Assembly: GCA_944380545.1 (NCBI GenBank)
Contig: CALWHV010000017.1
Location: forward strand, 62,001-126,000
Source: an uncultured Eubacterium sp.
GTDB lineage: Bacteria > Bacillota > Clostridia > Oscillospirales > Acutalibacteraceae
Length of the DNA stretch: 64,000 nucleotides
Direction: 5' to 3'
This document shows, in pieces, positions 41,811 to 50,125 of this stretch (the stretch's first letter is position 1; the number at the start of each line of letters is the position of its first letter). The position numbers and the translations under genes were made by a program. A model generated the notes under the pieces. The model was not told the DNA's origin. It was given only the letters and a program-made list of their open reading frames with translations, and searched no databases.

Positions 41811-42962
41811 TTGGATTCAGGCATTTTAAAAACCTTTGCCGATCTTTTTTCCAACTTCGGAAACATAGAGTGGCAGCAAATCGTTATGATTGCGATAGGC
41901 GGACTTCTGGTTTTCCTTGCAATCAAAAAAGAGATGGAGCCCACCCTGCTTCTTCCCATGGGCTTCGGCACAATACTTGTTAACCTTCCCCTCTCCGGCG
42001 CAATCACCCAGGCGGGCTCGGACGAAGCCGGCCCGATAACCGTGCTTTTTGACGCGGGCATTTCAAACGAGCTGTTCCCGCTGCTGCTGTTCATAGGCAT
42101 CGGCGCGATGATAGATTTCGGCCCGCTGCTCAAGAACCCGTGGCTTATGCTGTTCGGCGCGGCGGCGCAGTTCGGCATATTCTTCACATTCTTTGTTGCG
42201 TCGTTCTTCTTTGATTTCAGAGACGCGGCTTCAATAGCCATCATCGGCGCGGCGGACGGCCCCACCTCAATATTCGTGGCTCAGGAGCTGAAATCCGCTT
42301 ACCTCGGCCCGATTATGGTTGCGGCATATTCATATATGGCGCTTGTGCCGATAATCCAGCCGCCCGTAATAAAGCTCTGCACCACAAAGAAAGAGCGCCT
42401 TATCAGAATGAAATATCAGCCGGGCGAGGTTTCAAAGCTTACAAAGATACTTTTCCCGATAATCATAACGATAGTTGCCGGCCTTGTTGCCCCCAAATCA
42501 GTGGCGCTTGTAGGATTTTTGATGTTCGGCAACCTTATCCGAGAGTGCGGCGTGCTCAACGCCCTTTCGGAAACGGCGCAGAATTCGCTTGCAAACATCA
42601 TCACCATCCTGCTCGGCCTTACGGTTGCCTCCAGAATGCACTATGAGGAGTTCCTCAAGTGGCAGACGCTTCTTATCCTCGGCCTCGGCCTTGTGGCGTT
42701 TATATTCGACACCGCCGGCGGTGTGTTCTTTGCAAAGATACTCAACATCTTCCTGCCGAAGGGCAAAAAGATCAATCCGATGATAGGCGCGGCGGGCATC
42801 TCCGCCTTCCCGATGAGCGGGCGCGTTGTTAACCAGATGGGTCTTAAAGAGGATAATCAGAACTTCCTGCTGATGCAGTCCATCAGCGTTAATGTTTCCG
42901 GCCAGATAGCTTCCGTTATCGCCGGCGGCCTTATCCTTACCCTTGTTGAAGGCATAATCTGA
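41811..42962 (+). CDS. oadB: Sodium-translocating decarboxylase beta subunit (OadB/GcdB type)
   Basis: 383 residues from a TTG preceded by GGAGG (ten bases). About nine to eleven membrane spans. GGLLVFLAIKKEMEPTLLLPMGFGTILVNLP, DFRDAASIAIIGAADGPTSIFVA (ion-binding Asp region) and GGVFFAKILNIFLPKGKKINPMIGAAGISAFPMSGR, with VNQMGLKEDNQNFLLMQSISVNVSGQIASVIAGG, are highly characteristic. This subunit couples decarboxylation of biotin-bound carboxylate to Na+ export. The gamma-like subunit follows, but neither the carboxyltransferase nor the biotin carrier is in the window. Confidence 0.94.
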   Translation: MDSGILKTFADLFSNFGNIEWQQIVMIAIGGLLVFLAIKKEMEPTLLLPMGFGTILVNLPLSGAITQAGSDEAGPITVLFDAGISNELFPLLLFIGIGAMIDFGPLLKNPWLMLFGAAAQFGIFFTFFVASFFFDFRDAASIAIIGAADGPTSIFVAQELKSAYLGPIMVAAYSYMALVPIIQPPVIKLCTTKKERLIRMKYQPGEVSKLTKILFPIIITIVAGLVAPKSVALVGFLMFGNLIRECGVLNALSETAQNSLANIITILLGLTVASRMHYEEFLKWQTLLILGLGLVAFIFDTAGGVFFAKILNIFLPKGKKINPMIGAAGISAFPMSGRVVNQMGLKEDNQNFLLMQSISVNVSGQIASVIAGGLILTLVEGII

Positions 42963-42975
42963 CGGAGGTAAAAAT

Positions 42976-43224
42976 ATGTTTGATTCTTTTGTTGCAAAAC
43001 TGAGCGCGGTGCTTATGGACGCCGCGCAGAGCACCACCGTGCAGGAGGCGGGCAGCGCCGTGAGCCTCCACGCCGATTCGTGGAAGGAAACGCTGCCGAT
43101 AATGGCTATAGGTATGGTTGGCATCTTCCTTGTTATCGGCGTTATAATCCTTATCACCTACGGGCTCAACAAGCTTTCTCTGCCCGGCAAAAAGAAAAAG
43201 GAAAAGAAGGACGCGGATAAATAA
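42976..43224 (+). CDS. oadG: OadG-like gamma subunit
   Basis: 82 residues. One membrane span at about 41-63 (LPIMAIGMVGIFLVIGVIILITYGL) followed by a basic tail KKKKEKKD, the layout of OadG/MmdD-type small subunits that hold the decarboxylase complex together. It lies 13 bases after oadB with GGAGG upstream. The short divergent sequence means assignment rests mainly on position and topology. Confidence 0.8.
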   Translation: MFDSFVAKLSAVLMDAAQSTTVQEAGSAVSLHADSWKETLPIMAIGMVGIFLVIGVIILITYGLNKLSLPGKKKKEKKDADK

Positions 43225-43236
43225 GCGCTCCGAAGC

Positions 43237-43268
43237 AAGCCTCCGGCATCTCAGCCGGAGGCTTTTTT
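43237..43268 (+). terminator. Terminator of the ANTAR-dap-pur-oad operon
   Basis: AAGCCTCCGGC / GCCGGAGGCTT, perfect 11-bp stem with a six-base loop, then TTTT. Confidence 0.9.
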
Positions 43269-43280
43269 GCGGAAGCGGAG

Positions 43281-43463
43281 AATCGCCAATATAACGCTGT
43301 TTAAGCGGGCATCGGGGTCCCCGAAAAGCGCAAGCTTTTTGGGGAGAGGAGAAATTCATACTTGGAGCGAGCAATCGGCGATATAACGCTGCTTAGGCGG
43401 GCATCGGGGCCCCGAAAAGCGCAAGCTTTTTGGGGAGAGGAGAAATTCATACTTGGAGCGAGC
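43281..43463. repeat. Module A tandem repeat, two copies (92 and 91 bp)
   Basis: Copies at 43281-43372 and 43373-43463 differ at a few positions. Each contains ATAACGCTG, a hairpin CCCCGAAAAGC-GCAA-GCTTTTTGGGG with a GNRA-type loop (43319-43344 and 43410-43435), then AGAGGAGAAATTCATACTTGG. A truncated third start follows at 43464. Related copies occur at 55690-55800. Confidence 0.9.
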
Positions 43464-43489
43464 AATCGACGAATTTGCGTTTCTTTAGC

Positions 43490-43745
43490 GGGCTGCTGAT
43501 AGCAGCCCCTACGCGGTATTTAGTAAAACAACACTTTTTTCAATCGGCGGTTGCGAACGGAATGGTATGAATTTCGACGAAGCAGCCCCTACGCGGTGTT
43601 TAGTAAAACAACATCGTTTTCAATCAGCGGTTGCGAACGGAATTGTATGAATTTCGACGAAGCCCCCCTACGCGGAGTTATTTGGGCTTGTGATTTTCGG
43701 GGTCTACGAACCCCCCTACGCAGGGATTTAAGGGCGGCGACTTTT
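43490..43745. repeat. Module B repeat array with GC hairpins
   Basis: A hairpin GGGCTGCT-GAT-AGCAGCCC at 43490-43508 is followed by two 80-bp copies (43502-43581 and 43582-43661), each running from GCAGCCCCTACGCGGT to GAATTTCGACGAA. A degenerate third begins at 43662 and includes another hairpin (GGGGT / ACCCC, 43699-43714) again followed by CCTACGC. GTATGAATTTC in B is the reverse complement of GAAATTCATAC in A. Reading frames across this stretch encode only repeat sequence and are not called as genes. Confidence 0.9.
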
Positions 43746-43762
43746 ACGCGGGATAATGACGA

Positions 43763-43793
43763 AAAAAACGGAGCGGTAGTCCGCTCCGTTTTG
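43763..43793 (-). terminator. Terminator after the surface protein gene
   Basis: AAAACGGAGCGG / CCGCTCCGTTTT, perfect 12-bp stem with loop TAGT; T-run on the minus side. Confidence 0.85.
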
Positions 43794-43840
43794 CTATGCG
43801 CTTTTGTTATGCGCTGTTTTCGGTTATTTGCTTTTTACGC

Positions 43841-45814
43841 TCAGTCTTCCCTGCGCTTTTTGAGCAGAGCTATCGCGGCGGCGGAGGCGAGCATCGCGCC
43901 CATTGCGGGCAGCATAAGCGCTGCGCCGGTATCGGGCGAGGTCTTGGAGGTGTCCTTGCCGTCCGTCTGCTGCGGCACCTTTTCAAGCGCGGCAACGGCG
44001 TCGTTTATCGCCTTTGCCATATCGTCAACAGCCGCCTGCTCGGTGATGTTTTTCGTTCTGTCCACGGCGGCTATCGCTGCCTCTACCGCGCTGAAGTCCT
44101 TGTAATCGTCCTTATTGAGCGCGTTTGCGGCGGCTATCGCCTCGTCTACCGCCTTGTAATCGGCGGGCTTGTATTCGAGAGCCTTTATTGCAGCGGCCAA
44201 ATCAGCCGCAAGCGCGTCTATCTCATCCTGGCGCAGGCGGTTCCATTTTTCGTCTATCGCCGTTTGAGCCGCCTCTGCCGCTGCAAGAAGGGCGTTCCAG
44301 CTCTCATCCGTGTAAACAGAGCCGTCGCCGGGGATGAGCGCCTGATTCTCCTCAATGCCGGTGAAAATTCCGTCCTTGGGAACAAGGCCGTCTATCGCAG
44401 CCTTGAGCTGGGGAACGAATTCATCAACAAGCTTTTGGTCCTTGGCGTGCAGCTTATACATCTGCTCTGCCAAAGCAAGCTCGTCCTCAAGCACAACGCG
44501 CGTGTCGTCCGTATAAAGCGTAAGGTCTACGCCCTTTATCCTGGCGAGCTGCTCCTCCATAGCGGTGAAATCCGCAGGAGTGTAAACGGCGTCTATGCCG
44601 GCAATATGAAGATCGCCCGTTACGGTTACCTTGACCTCGCCGCCGTCAGCCGACTCGGCAACCGCATCGCCGTTTGCAAGGCAGACCTTAAAGGAATTTA
44701 TCTTTTCAACGCCTGCCGCGGTCTTGGGGGCAAGGGCAATGGTAACGCTGCTGCCGCTCTTGTAGAGAAGCTGGTTTTTAACGGTTATAACATCATCCTC
44801 ATTATCGGGAGTGATAGTGGTGTCCGCAACAAGGCCGTCCGCCTTTTCAATAGTGTAATACTCGGCGTCCATAACCTTAACGGATTCTATGGTAAGGGTG
44901 CTGCTGCTTGTGTAGGCATTATATGTATCTATCATAAGATAGGCGTTTGCATATGTTACGCCCTCAACGGTTTCATAGCTGTCAACATAATACTTCGCGC
45001 CGACCGTAGTAGACATCCCGCCCGAAAAATAATTCCTGTATTTTGCGTCTATATCGCTAATCGGATATTTTGCGCTGCCGAGATTTATTCTGACATCAAT
45101 ACGCGCGCCGGCATAGCCGACCTCGTCGCACTCTATCTCATAGCCGGAATCATTTATGATCTCGTAAGGCTGGTCTAAACGGCCCACGAATACCTTGATG
45201 TTGTCCGAGCCGCTGTTGCCCTGATGCGTGGCGGACTCGCCGTAGCGAAGCTGATATGTGCCGGGAGCAAGGCCCGTTATCTCCGAAACGCCGGAAACCG
45301 AGGTCCACTCGTTTGTGCCGTTAACGCACCATTCGTATGTTTCAGCCGGGTCGAGCGCAAGGATTTTGCCGTCCGCAGAATCGGCGTTTGTTGCGGGCTG
45401 TGTGTAAGCGTCGCCCGCCATGAGCTTTTCCGTGCGCTGCTGCTTTGTTCTGCTCCAGCGCAGATGGTAATACGCCGTTGCGCTTTTATCGGAGGAAACT
45501 ACGGTTATATAAATCTCGTTCCAGCCGTATTCAAGCGCCGTGGTCCACTCGCCGGTCTCGCCGTTGGCGGTTGCGGCGGGGTTATTGGTGTAAATCGTGA
45601 GCGAATCCTGGCTTGATTTTCTGTACGGGAACTCGTAAAAATACGGGTCCTCCTCTGTGCCGCTGCCTTTAAAATCATACACCGAGCCGCCCACGGTGAT
45701 GCCCGTGTTTGCGTCAAGGTCCGGCTCCTCGGCCGCCAAGGCGTAAAACGGCAGAGCCGTTACGCAAAGCAGCGCCGCAAGCAGCGCGGCAAACAGCTTT
45801 TTGGTTTTTTTCAT
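43841..45814 (-). CDS. Sortase-anchored surface protein with FIVAR-type repeats
   Basis: 657 residues. Signal peptide KKTKKLFAALLAALLCVTALPFYALA. A cadherin-like beta-sandwich region lies around residues 55-130 (GTEEDPYFYEFPYRKSSQD, WNEIYITVVSSDKSATAYYHL); further beta domains run to about 420. From about 420 there are several helical FIVAR-like units (DFTAMEEQLARIKGVDLTLYT; YKAVDEAIAAANALNKDDYKDFSAVEAAIAAVD). The C-terminus is a cell-wall sorting signal: SPDTG in place of LPxTG, a hydrophobic segment and KKRRED. It is thus likely displayed on the wall, possibly binding glycans. No sortase gene is in the window. Monocistronic with its own promoter and terminator. Confidence 0.85.
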   Translation of the reverse strand: MKKTKKLFAALLAALLCVTALPFYALAAEEPDLDANTGITVGGSVYDFKGSGTEEDPYFYEFPYRKSSQDSLTIYTNNPAATANGETGEWTTALEYGWNEIYITVVSSDKSATAYYHLRWSRTKQQRTEKLMAGDAYTQPATNADSADGKILALDPAETYEWCVNGTNEWTSVSGVSEITGLAPGTYQLRYGESATHQGNSGSDNIKVFVGRLDQPYEIINDSGYEIECDEVGYAGARIDVRINLGSAKYPISDIDAKYRNYFSGGMSTTVGAKYYVDSYETVEGVTYANAYLMIDTYNAYTSSSTLTIESVKVMDAEYYTIEKADGLVADTTITPDNEDDVITVKNQLLYKSGSSVTIALAPKTAAGVEKINSFKVCLANGDAVAESADGGEVKVTVTGDLHIAGIDAVYTPADFTAMEEQLARIKGVDLTLYTDDTRVVLEDELALAEQMYKLHAKDQKLVDEFVPQLKAAIDGLVPKDGIFTGIEENQALIPGDGSVYTDESWNALLAAAEAAQTAIDEKWNRLRQDEIDALAADLAAAIKALEYKPADYKAVDEAIAAANALNKDDYKDFSAVEAAIAAVDRTKNITEQAAVDDMAKAINDAVAALEKVPQQTDGKDTSKTSPDTGAALMLPAMGAMLASAAAIALLKKRRED

Positions 45815-45866
45815 TGATGATATTACCCCTTTCGTAAGCAGATTTTAAGGTATACTACCCAATTCG

Positions 45867-45896
45867 ATTATAAATTATATGTATACAGAAAGTCAA
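45867..45896 (-). promoter_or_regulatory. Promoter for the surface protein gene
   Basis: Minus strand TTGACT, 18 bases, TATAAT, about 50 bases before the ATG. Confidence 0.65.
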
Positions 45897-45944
45897 TATC
45901 GCTTCAGAAAATAATAAGAATAGTTTTTTACCCTAAAAAAAGCG

Positions 45945-45977
45945 CAAAAATCCCCGAAGCGCGGGGCTTCGGGGATT
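45945..45977 (-). terminator. Terminator after the nucleotide-sugar dehydratase gene
   Basis: ATCCCCGAAGC / GCTTCGGGGAT, 11-bp stem with a five-base loop, then TTTTTGCGCTTTTTTT on the minus strand. Confidence 0.85.
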
Positions 45978-46008
45978 CGGGACAGCTTAAGGCTATATCT
46001 CTCTGCGC

Positions 46009-47904
46009 TCAATAATCCTCGCCGGAATTATCCGCCGGATGATAGTTCGGCACATATTTCATAAGCACGGCTCTGATATTTTCCGCGTTTACCTGACTCA
46101 GCTCGCCGAGCATATCGGAAAAGCGCTTTGGATCGATATCAATGGGCTGGGTGACGAATATCTTTTCAAGCGCGGTCTTGCTTCTTGTTTCAAGCTCGCT
46201 TTCCATTGCAAGCTCCTCATAAAGCTTTTCGCCGGGGCGCAGACCGGTTATGACGATGCCTATATCGTCCACCTCATAGCCGGCAAGGCGGATCATATTT
46301 TCGGCAAGGTCCTTTATCTTGACGGGCTCGCCCATATCAAGCACAAACACCTCTCCCCCGTTTGCAAGGCCGCCCGCCTGGCAAACGAGCTGCGCCGCCT
46401 CCGGGATAGTCATAAAATACCTTTCTATATCCGGATGGGTGAGGGTTATGGGGCCGCCGTCCTCTATCTGCTTTTTGAAAATCGGGATGACGGAGCCGTG
46501 CGAGCCCAGCACATTGCCGAAGCGCACGGCGGCATAAACCGTGGTTTTGCTGACGCTGTTCATATACTGCACAACAAGCTCCGTTATGCGCTTTGTGCAG
46601 CCCATAACATTTGTTGGGTTAACAGCCTTGTCCGTAGAAAGGGTCACCATTCTTGAAACGCCGTATTCATCGCAGATCCTTGCAACATTCAGCGTGCCGA
46701 AAACATTGTTTTTGACCGCCTCGCAGGGGCTTGCCTCCATAAGCGGCACATGCTTGTGCGCCGCGGCGTGGAAAACAACATCGGGATGAAATTCCTCAAA
46801 CACCTCTTTGAGCCTGTTTACATCGCGCACGGAGCCTATTCTGATATGTATGTCTATCTGGCTGCCGTATTTTGCGCGAAGCTCGTTTTCAAGCTCAAAG
46901 GCGCAGTTTTCATAAATATCAAAAACTATGACGCTGCGGGGCGAATACCTTGCCACCTGCTTGCAGAGCTCGGAGCCGATGGAGCCGCCGCCGCCCGTTA
47001 CCAGCACGGTTTTTCCTATAAGATAGCGGCACACCTTTTTATCAAGCTTAACCTCCGGGCGGGCAAGCAAATCGCGTATCTCTATATTCCTTATCTTTCT
47101 TGCCCTGCCGCCCTCTTCAAGAAATTCGCTGACGGAGGGCGAGATCTTGATGCGGCATTTTGTTTTCATTGCGATATCTATAATCTCCTTTTGCCGCGCG
47201 CGCGAGGCGGAGGGCAGGCAGATCATAATGATATCCACATCGTATCTTTCGGCAAGCTCGGGTATCTCGGCGCAGGTGCCGCGCACCTTTACGCCGTTTA
47301 TACGCTTGTTGAGCTTAACGGGATTATCGTCTACGGCAAGAACGGGATAGCCGTCCTTATAATTATTCATCGCAAGCTCGTTTATGAAGAAATCGCCCAT
47401 AAAGCCGGCGCCCACTATCATAACGCGCTTGTGCTTGCCGGCAAGGTTTGAGGCGCGGCTCGAATAGCGCTTGAACAGGCGAAAGCCTATCCTGGGCGCG
47501 CACAGCGCCACAAATTCAAGCACGAACATCAAAAAATAGGCGTAAAACGGGAGCCAGCCGGTGTAGTGCAAAAGCTCGGCGAACAGGACGCGGTCGTACA
47601 AAAACAGCATAAACGCATCAAGCAGCGCAGCCACTATGGTGCGGGCGATCTCGTCCACCCCGGCAAAGGTCCACACGCTTTTATAAAGATCCAGCAGCTT
47701 GTTTATCAGATACAGTGTTGCAAGAGTTAAAAACAGGTGCAGATAGCTGAACAAGATGCCGGCATACTGCGTTGCGCGGATATGGCCGCCCATAGTGAGG
47801 TAAACTATGGCGGCGTTTGCAACGAAAAACAATATAAAATCAACTATAACAAAAACGGCTTTTTTGCAAAGCGCGGTGATTTTTAAATTCCTTTCCTGTG
47901 TCAT
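46009..47904 (-). CDS. Membrane-bound nucleotide-sugar 4,6-dehydratase (CapD/PglF type)
   Basis: 631 residues. Four N-terminal spans (about 12-135), a CoA-binding-like Rossmann domain (RVMIVGAGFMGDFFINEL, near 160), then the catalytic SDR domain with TVLVTGGGGSIGSELCKQVARY near 300, FHAAAHKHVPLMEASPCEAVKNN, and active-site STDKAVNPTNVMGCTKR, where TDK replaces the usual SYK. This is the PglF/WbpM pattern of UDP-GlcNAc 4,6-dehydratases, which start the route to di-amino or deoxy sugars of surface glycans. No glycosyltransferases adjoin it, which is unusual. The ribosome site is poor (GTGAG). Confidence 0.92.
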   Translation of the reverse strand: MTQERNLKITALCKKAVFVIVDFILFFVANAAIVYLTMGGHIRATQYAGILFSYLHLFLTLATLYLINKLLDLYKSVWTFAGVDEIARTIVAALLDAFMLFLYDRVLFAELLHYTGWLPFYAYFLMFVLEFVALCAPRIGFRLFKRYSSRASNLAGKHKRVMIVGAGFMGDFFINELAMNNYKDGYPVLAVDDNPVKLNKRINGVKVRGTCAEIPELAERYDVDIIMICLPSASRARQKEIIDIAMKTKCRIKISPSVSEFLEEGGRARKIRNIEIRDLLARPEVKLDKKVCRYLIGKTVLVTGGGGSIGSELCKQVARYSPRSVIVFDIYENCAFELENELRAKYGSQIDIHIRIGSVRDVNRLKEVFEEFHPDVVFHAAAHKHVPLMEASPCEAVKNNVFGTLNVARICDEYGVSRMVTLSTDKAVNPTNVMGCTKRITELVVQYMNSVSKTTVYAAVRFGNVLGSHGSVIPIFKKQIEDGGPITLTHPDIERYFMTIPEAAQLVCQAGGLANGGEVFVLDMGEPVKIKDLAENMIRLAGYEVDDIGIVITGLRPGEKLYEELAMESELETRSKTALEKIFVTQPIDIDPKRFSDMLGELSQVNAENIRAVLMKYVPNYHPADNSGEDY

Positions 47905-48065
47905 CTCACAACCCCGTTCACGCCGAAGGCGCAGATTTATATATTTTCATTTTATAACATAGTTTTCAAATTTTCAACATAATCATCAAAAAAACATCTT
48001 TTGGGCAATAATTTTACGGATAAGCGGCAAAATTATTACAAAAAATTATCAACCGGCGGCGGGGG

Positions 48066-48094
48066 TTGAATTTCTTTTTGCTTTGGGTTAATAT
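48066..48094 (+). promoter_or_regulatory. Promoter for the serine hydrolase gene
   Basis: TTGAAT, 17 bases, TAATAT, 34 bases before the chosen ATG. Confidence 0.6.
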
Positions 48095-48127
48095 GGTAGT
48101 GGAGTAATGGAAGGTCGGGTGATCTTT

Positions 48128-49711
48128 ATGACACAGCTGAAAAACACATCGCTGAGGCATGTTTCGCCGGAGAGCGCGGGCATAAGCAGCGATTCCATCA
48201 AGGCGTTTATCGACGAGATAAACGAAAAGAAGCTTGGGCTGCAAAGCTTTACCGTTGTGCGCCGCGGCGCGGTGTGCGCGCAGGGCTGGTTCAAGCCGTA
48301 CGCGCCGGAATACCCGCATGTTATGTATTCCATGAGCAAATCCTTCACCTCCACCGCCGTGGGCTTCGCCGTTGCGGACGGGCTGCTCAAGGTGAGCGAC
48401 AGGGTGTGCAAATTCTTTCCGGAATACAAGAGCGCGCAGCTTGCGCCCAACAACAGGCTGACCGTTGAGATGCTGCTTACTATGCGCTCAGACAAGCTTA
48501 TTACCTTTTTGGACGAAAAGGGCAACCACGACTGGATAAAGCAGTTTTTTGACGCGCCGTTCTTTTTGCCGCCCGACACGAAATTCAACTACATATCGGA
48601 AAACACATTTATGCTTTCCGCCATTGTTTCGCGCGTTACGGGCAAAAGCGTTGTTGATTATCTTTATGAAAAGCTGTTTGCCCCGCTCGGCATAGAAAAG
48701 CCTTTTTGGGAGGCGGACGGCAACGGCGTGAACGCCGGCGGCTGGGGCCTTTATATGAAGAGCGAGGATATTGCAAAATGCTTTATCCCCTACATAAACG
48801 GCGGCAAATGGCTGGACGGCACTCAGCTTATCCCCGCCGAATGGGTGAAGACCGCCACGGCTAAGCACACGGATTCAGTGCACGACGGGTTTATAGACAA
48901 TATGTGCGGCTACGGCTATCAGTTTTGGCGCAACCCCGTTTCAAACAGCTACCGTGCGGACGGGCTTTTCGGCCAGCGGTGCTTTATGTTTCCCGAATAC
49001 GACGCGCTTGTGGTGCTCAACTGCGGCGAGTCTGAGGACTACAAGGTGATGAAGGTGTTTTGGAAGCATTTTCCGAAATGCTTTAAGGACGGCACGATGC
49101 CCGAAAACGAGGAGGCGCACGCGCGGCTTCTGAAGGCGATAGACGATTGCAGCGTTGAGGACCTGCCCGCCGCGCCCAGAAACGAGGAGGCGGAGCGCAG
49201 GATAAGCGGCAGAAGCATAAAATGCCGCACAAATAAATTTACGAGCGTTATAACCGTTTCCATAACCACGATGCTATACAACAAGCCGTGCAAAATCAGC
49301 CGGATGCGCTTTGATTTTGACGACGAGGGGCTGCTGTTTACCTGGAATGAAAGAAACGCCCAAAACACGATAAGAGCCGGAATGAACGGCGAATACGGAA
49401 TCAGCGAGATAACGCTGGGCGACCTGCATTATCACGCCTATTCAAAGGCGGCGTGGCAGAAAAACGGCGAGCTGAAGCTGTGGATAAGGCCGATAGAAAC
49501 GGCGCATGTAAGGAAATACACCTTTAGATTCGAGGGCGACACCGTTAAGGTGACAAACGAGATGAGCCCCACATTTGAGGAGCTGACAGTATATTACCTG
49601 ACCTTTATGGGAATGCCCGCGCCGAAGGCGGCGGAGGGCTTGGTAAAGGGCGCGGTGCACACCGCCGGCCTGCCCGTGATAGAGCCCGACTTCACCGGCA
49701 GATTTGAATAA
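48128..49711 (+). CDS. Beta-lactamase-family serine hydrolase
   Basis: 527 residues, no signal peptide. SxxK motif S68-M-S-K71 in YSMSKSFTSTAVGFAVADG; second motif region FNYISENTFMLSAIVSRVTGKS; AGGWGLYMKSEDIAKCF and YGYQFWRN typical of class C-like esterases (serine hydrolase family). About 180 C-terminal residues form a separate beta-rich domain seen in such proteins. Likely an esterase or peptidase acting on small substrates; true beta-lactamase activity is not expected in a cytoplasmic protein. Start chosen for GGTGATC at good spacing; ATG at 48107 is an alternative. Confidence 0.85.
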   Translation: MTQLKNTSLRHVSPESAGISSDSIKAFIDEINEKKLGLQSFTVVRRGAVCAQGWFKPYAPEYPHVMYSMSKSFTSTAVGFAVADGLLKVSDRVCKFFPEYKSAQLAPNNRLTVEMLLTMRSDKLITFLDEKGNHDWIKQFFDAPFFLPPDTKFNYISENTFMLSAIVSRVTGKSVVDYLYEKLFAPLGIEKPFWEADGNGVNAGGWGLYMKSEDIAKCFIPYINGGKWLDGTQLIPAEWVKTATAKHTDSVHDGFIDNMCGYGYQFWRNPVSNSYRADGLFGQRCFMFPEYDALVVLNCGESEDYKVMKVFWKHFPKCFKDGTMPENEEAHARLLKAIDDCSVEDLPAAPRNEEAERRISGRSIKCRTNKFTSVITVSITTMLYNKPCKISRMRFDFDDEGLLFTWNERNAQNTIRAGMNGEYGISEITLGDLHYHAYSKAAWQKNGELKLWIRPIETAHVRKYTFRFEGDTVKVTNEMSPTFEELTVYYLTFMGMPAPKAAEGLVKGAVHTAGLPVIEPDFTGRFE

Positions 49712-50125
49712 AAGCCGCTCTCCGTTCTTAACATAAAAAGTATTTTGGCGCGGCTCTAATTATTCCGTATATTTTGCCTACAGATACAGCCCTTTATAAA
49801 AAATGTTTAAATTCAAGAATAACTATATGGTTCTCCCTGCATTTCCGTTTCAATGATAAAAAATAACCTTTTACAATTCGCTCAGTTTAATATGTTCTGG
49901 TTGCTTTTGGTAAATTGTTATTATATAATAGCTTTGAACGGGTGATTCAATAAGCTCCGCTTGCTGAACGATTAAGTCTTCGAATGTTTTGAAAAATCAA
50001 AGCATAACGGCGCAGCTGCGGTTAAAGCCGCTGAAAAAGCAGTAGGCGTTTTAAAAAAATAATCTATCCGTTAAATAACAACGGTATAATTATAAGTTAT
50101 CATTTTTATTTGTGAGGAGAATTTT
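49712..50125. other. AT-rich intergenic region before the DUF4236 gene
   Basis: 414 bases without a convincing gene. It is AT-rich. A TATAAT at 50085-50090 is a likely minus-10 for the next gene, directly preceded by a small inverted repeat CCGTT-7-AACGG (50068-50084) that could be an operator. No minus-35 match and no RNA gene is recognised. Confidence 0.5.

Noticed and set aside
43551..44105. Open frames over the repeat cluster and the end of the surface protein gene
   Set aside because: Translate repeat units (…CERNCMNFDEA-like) and an antisense stretch; no ribosome site.
49803..49856. Short frame MFKFKNNYMV... in the gap before the DUF4236 gene
   Set aside because: 17 codons without a ribosome site; no support for translation.
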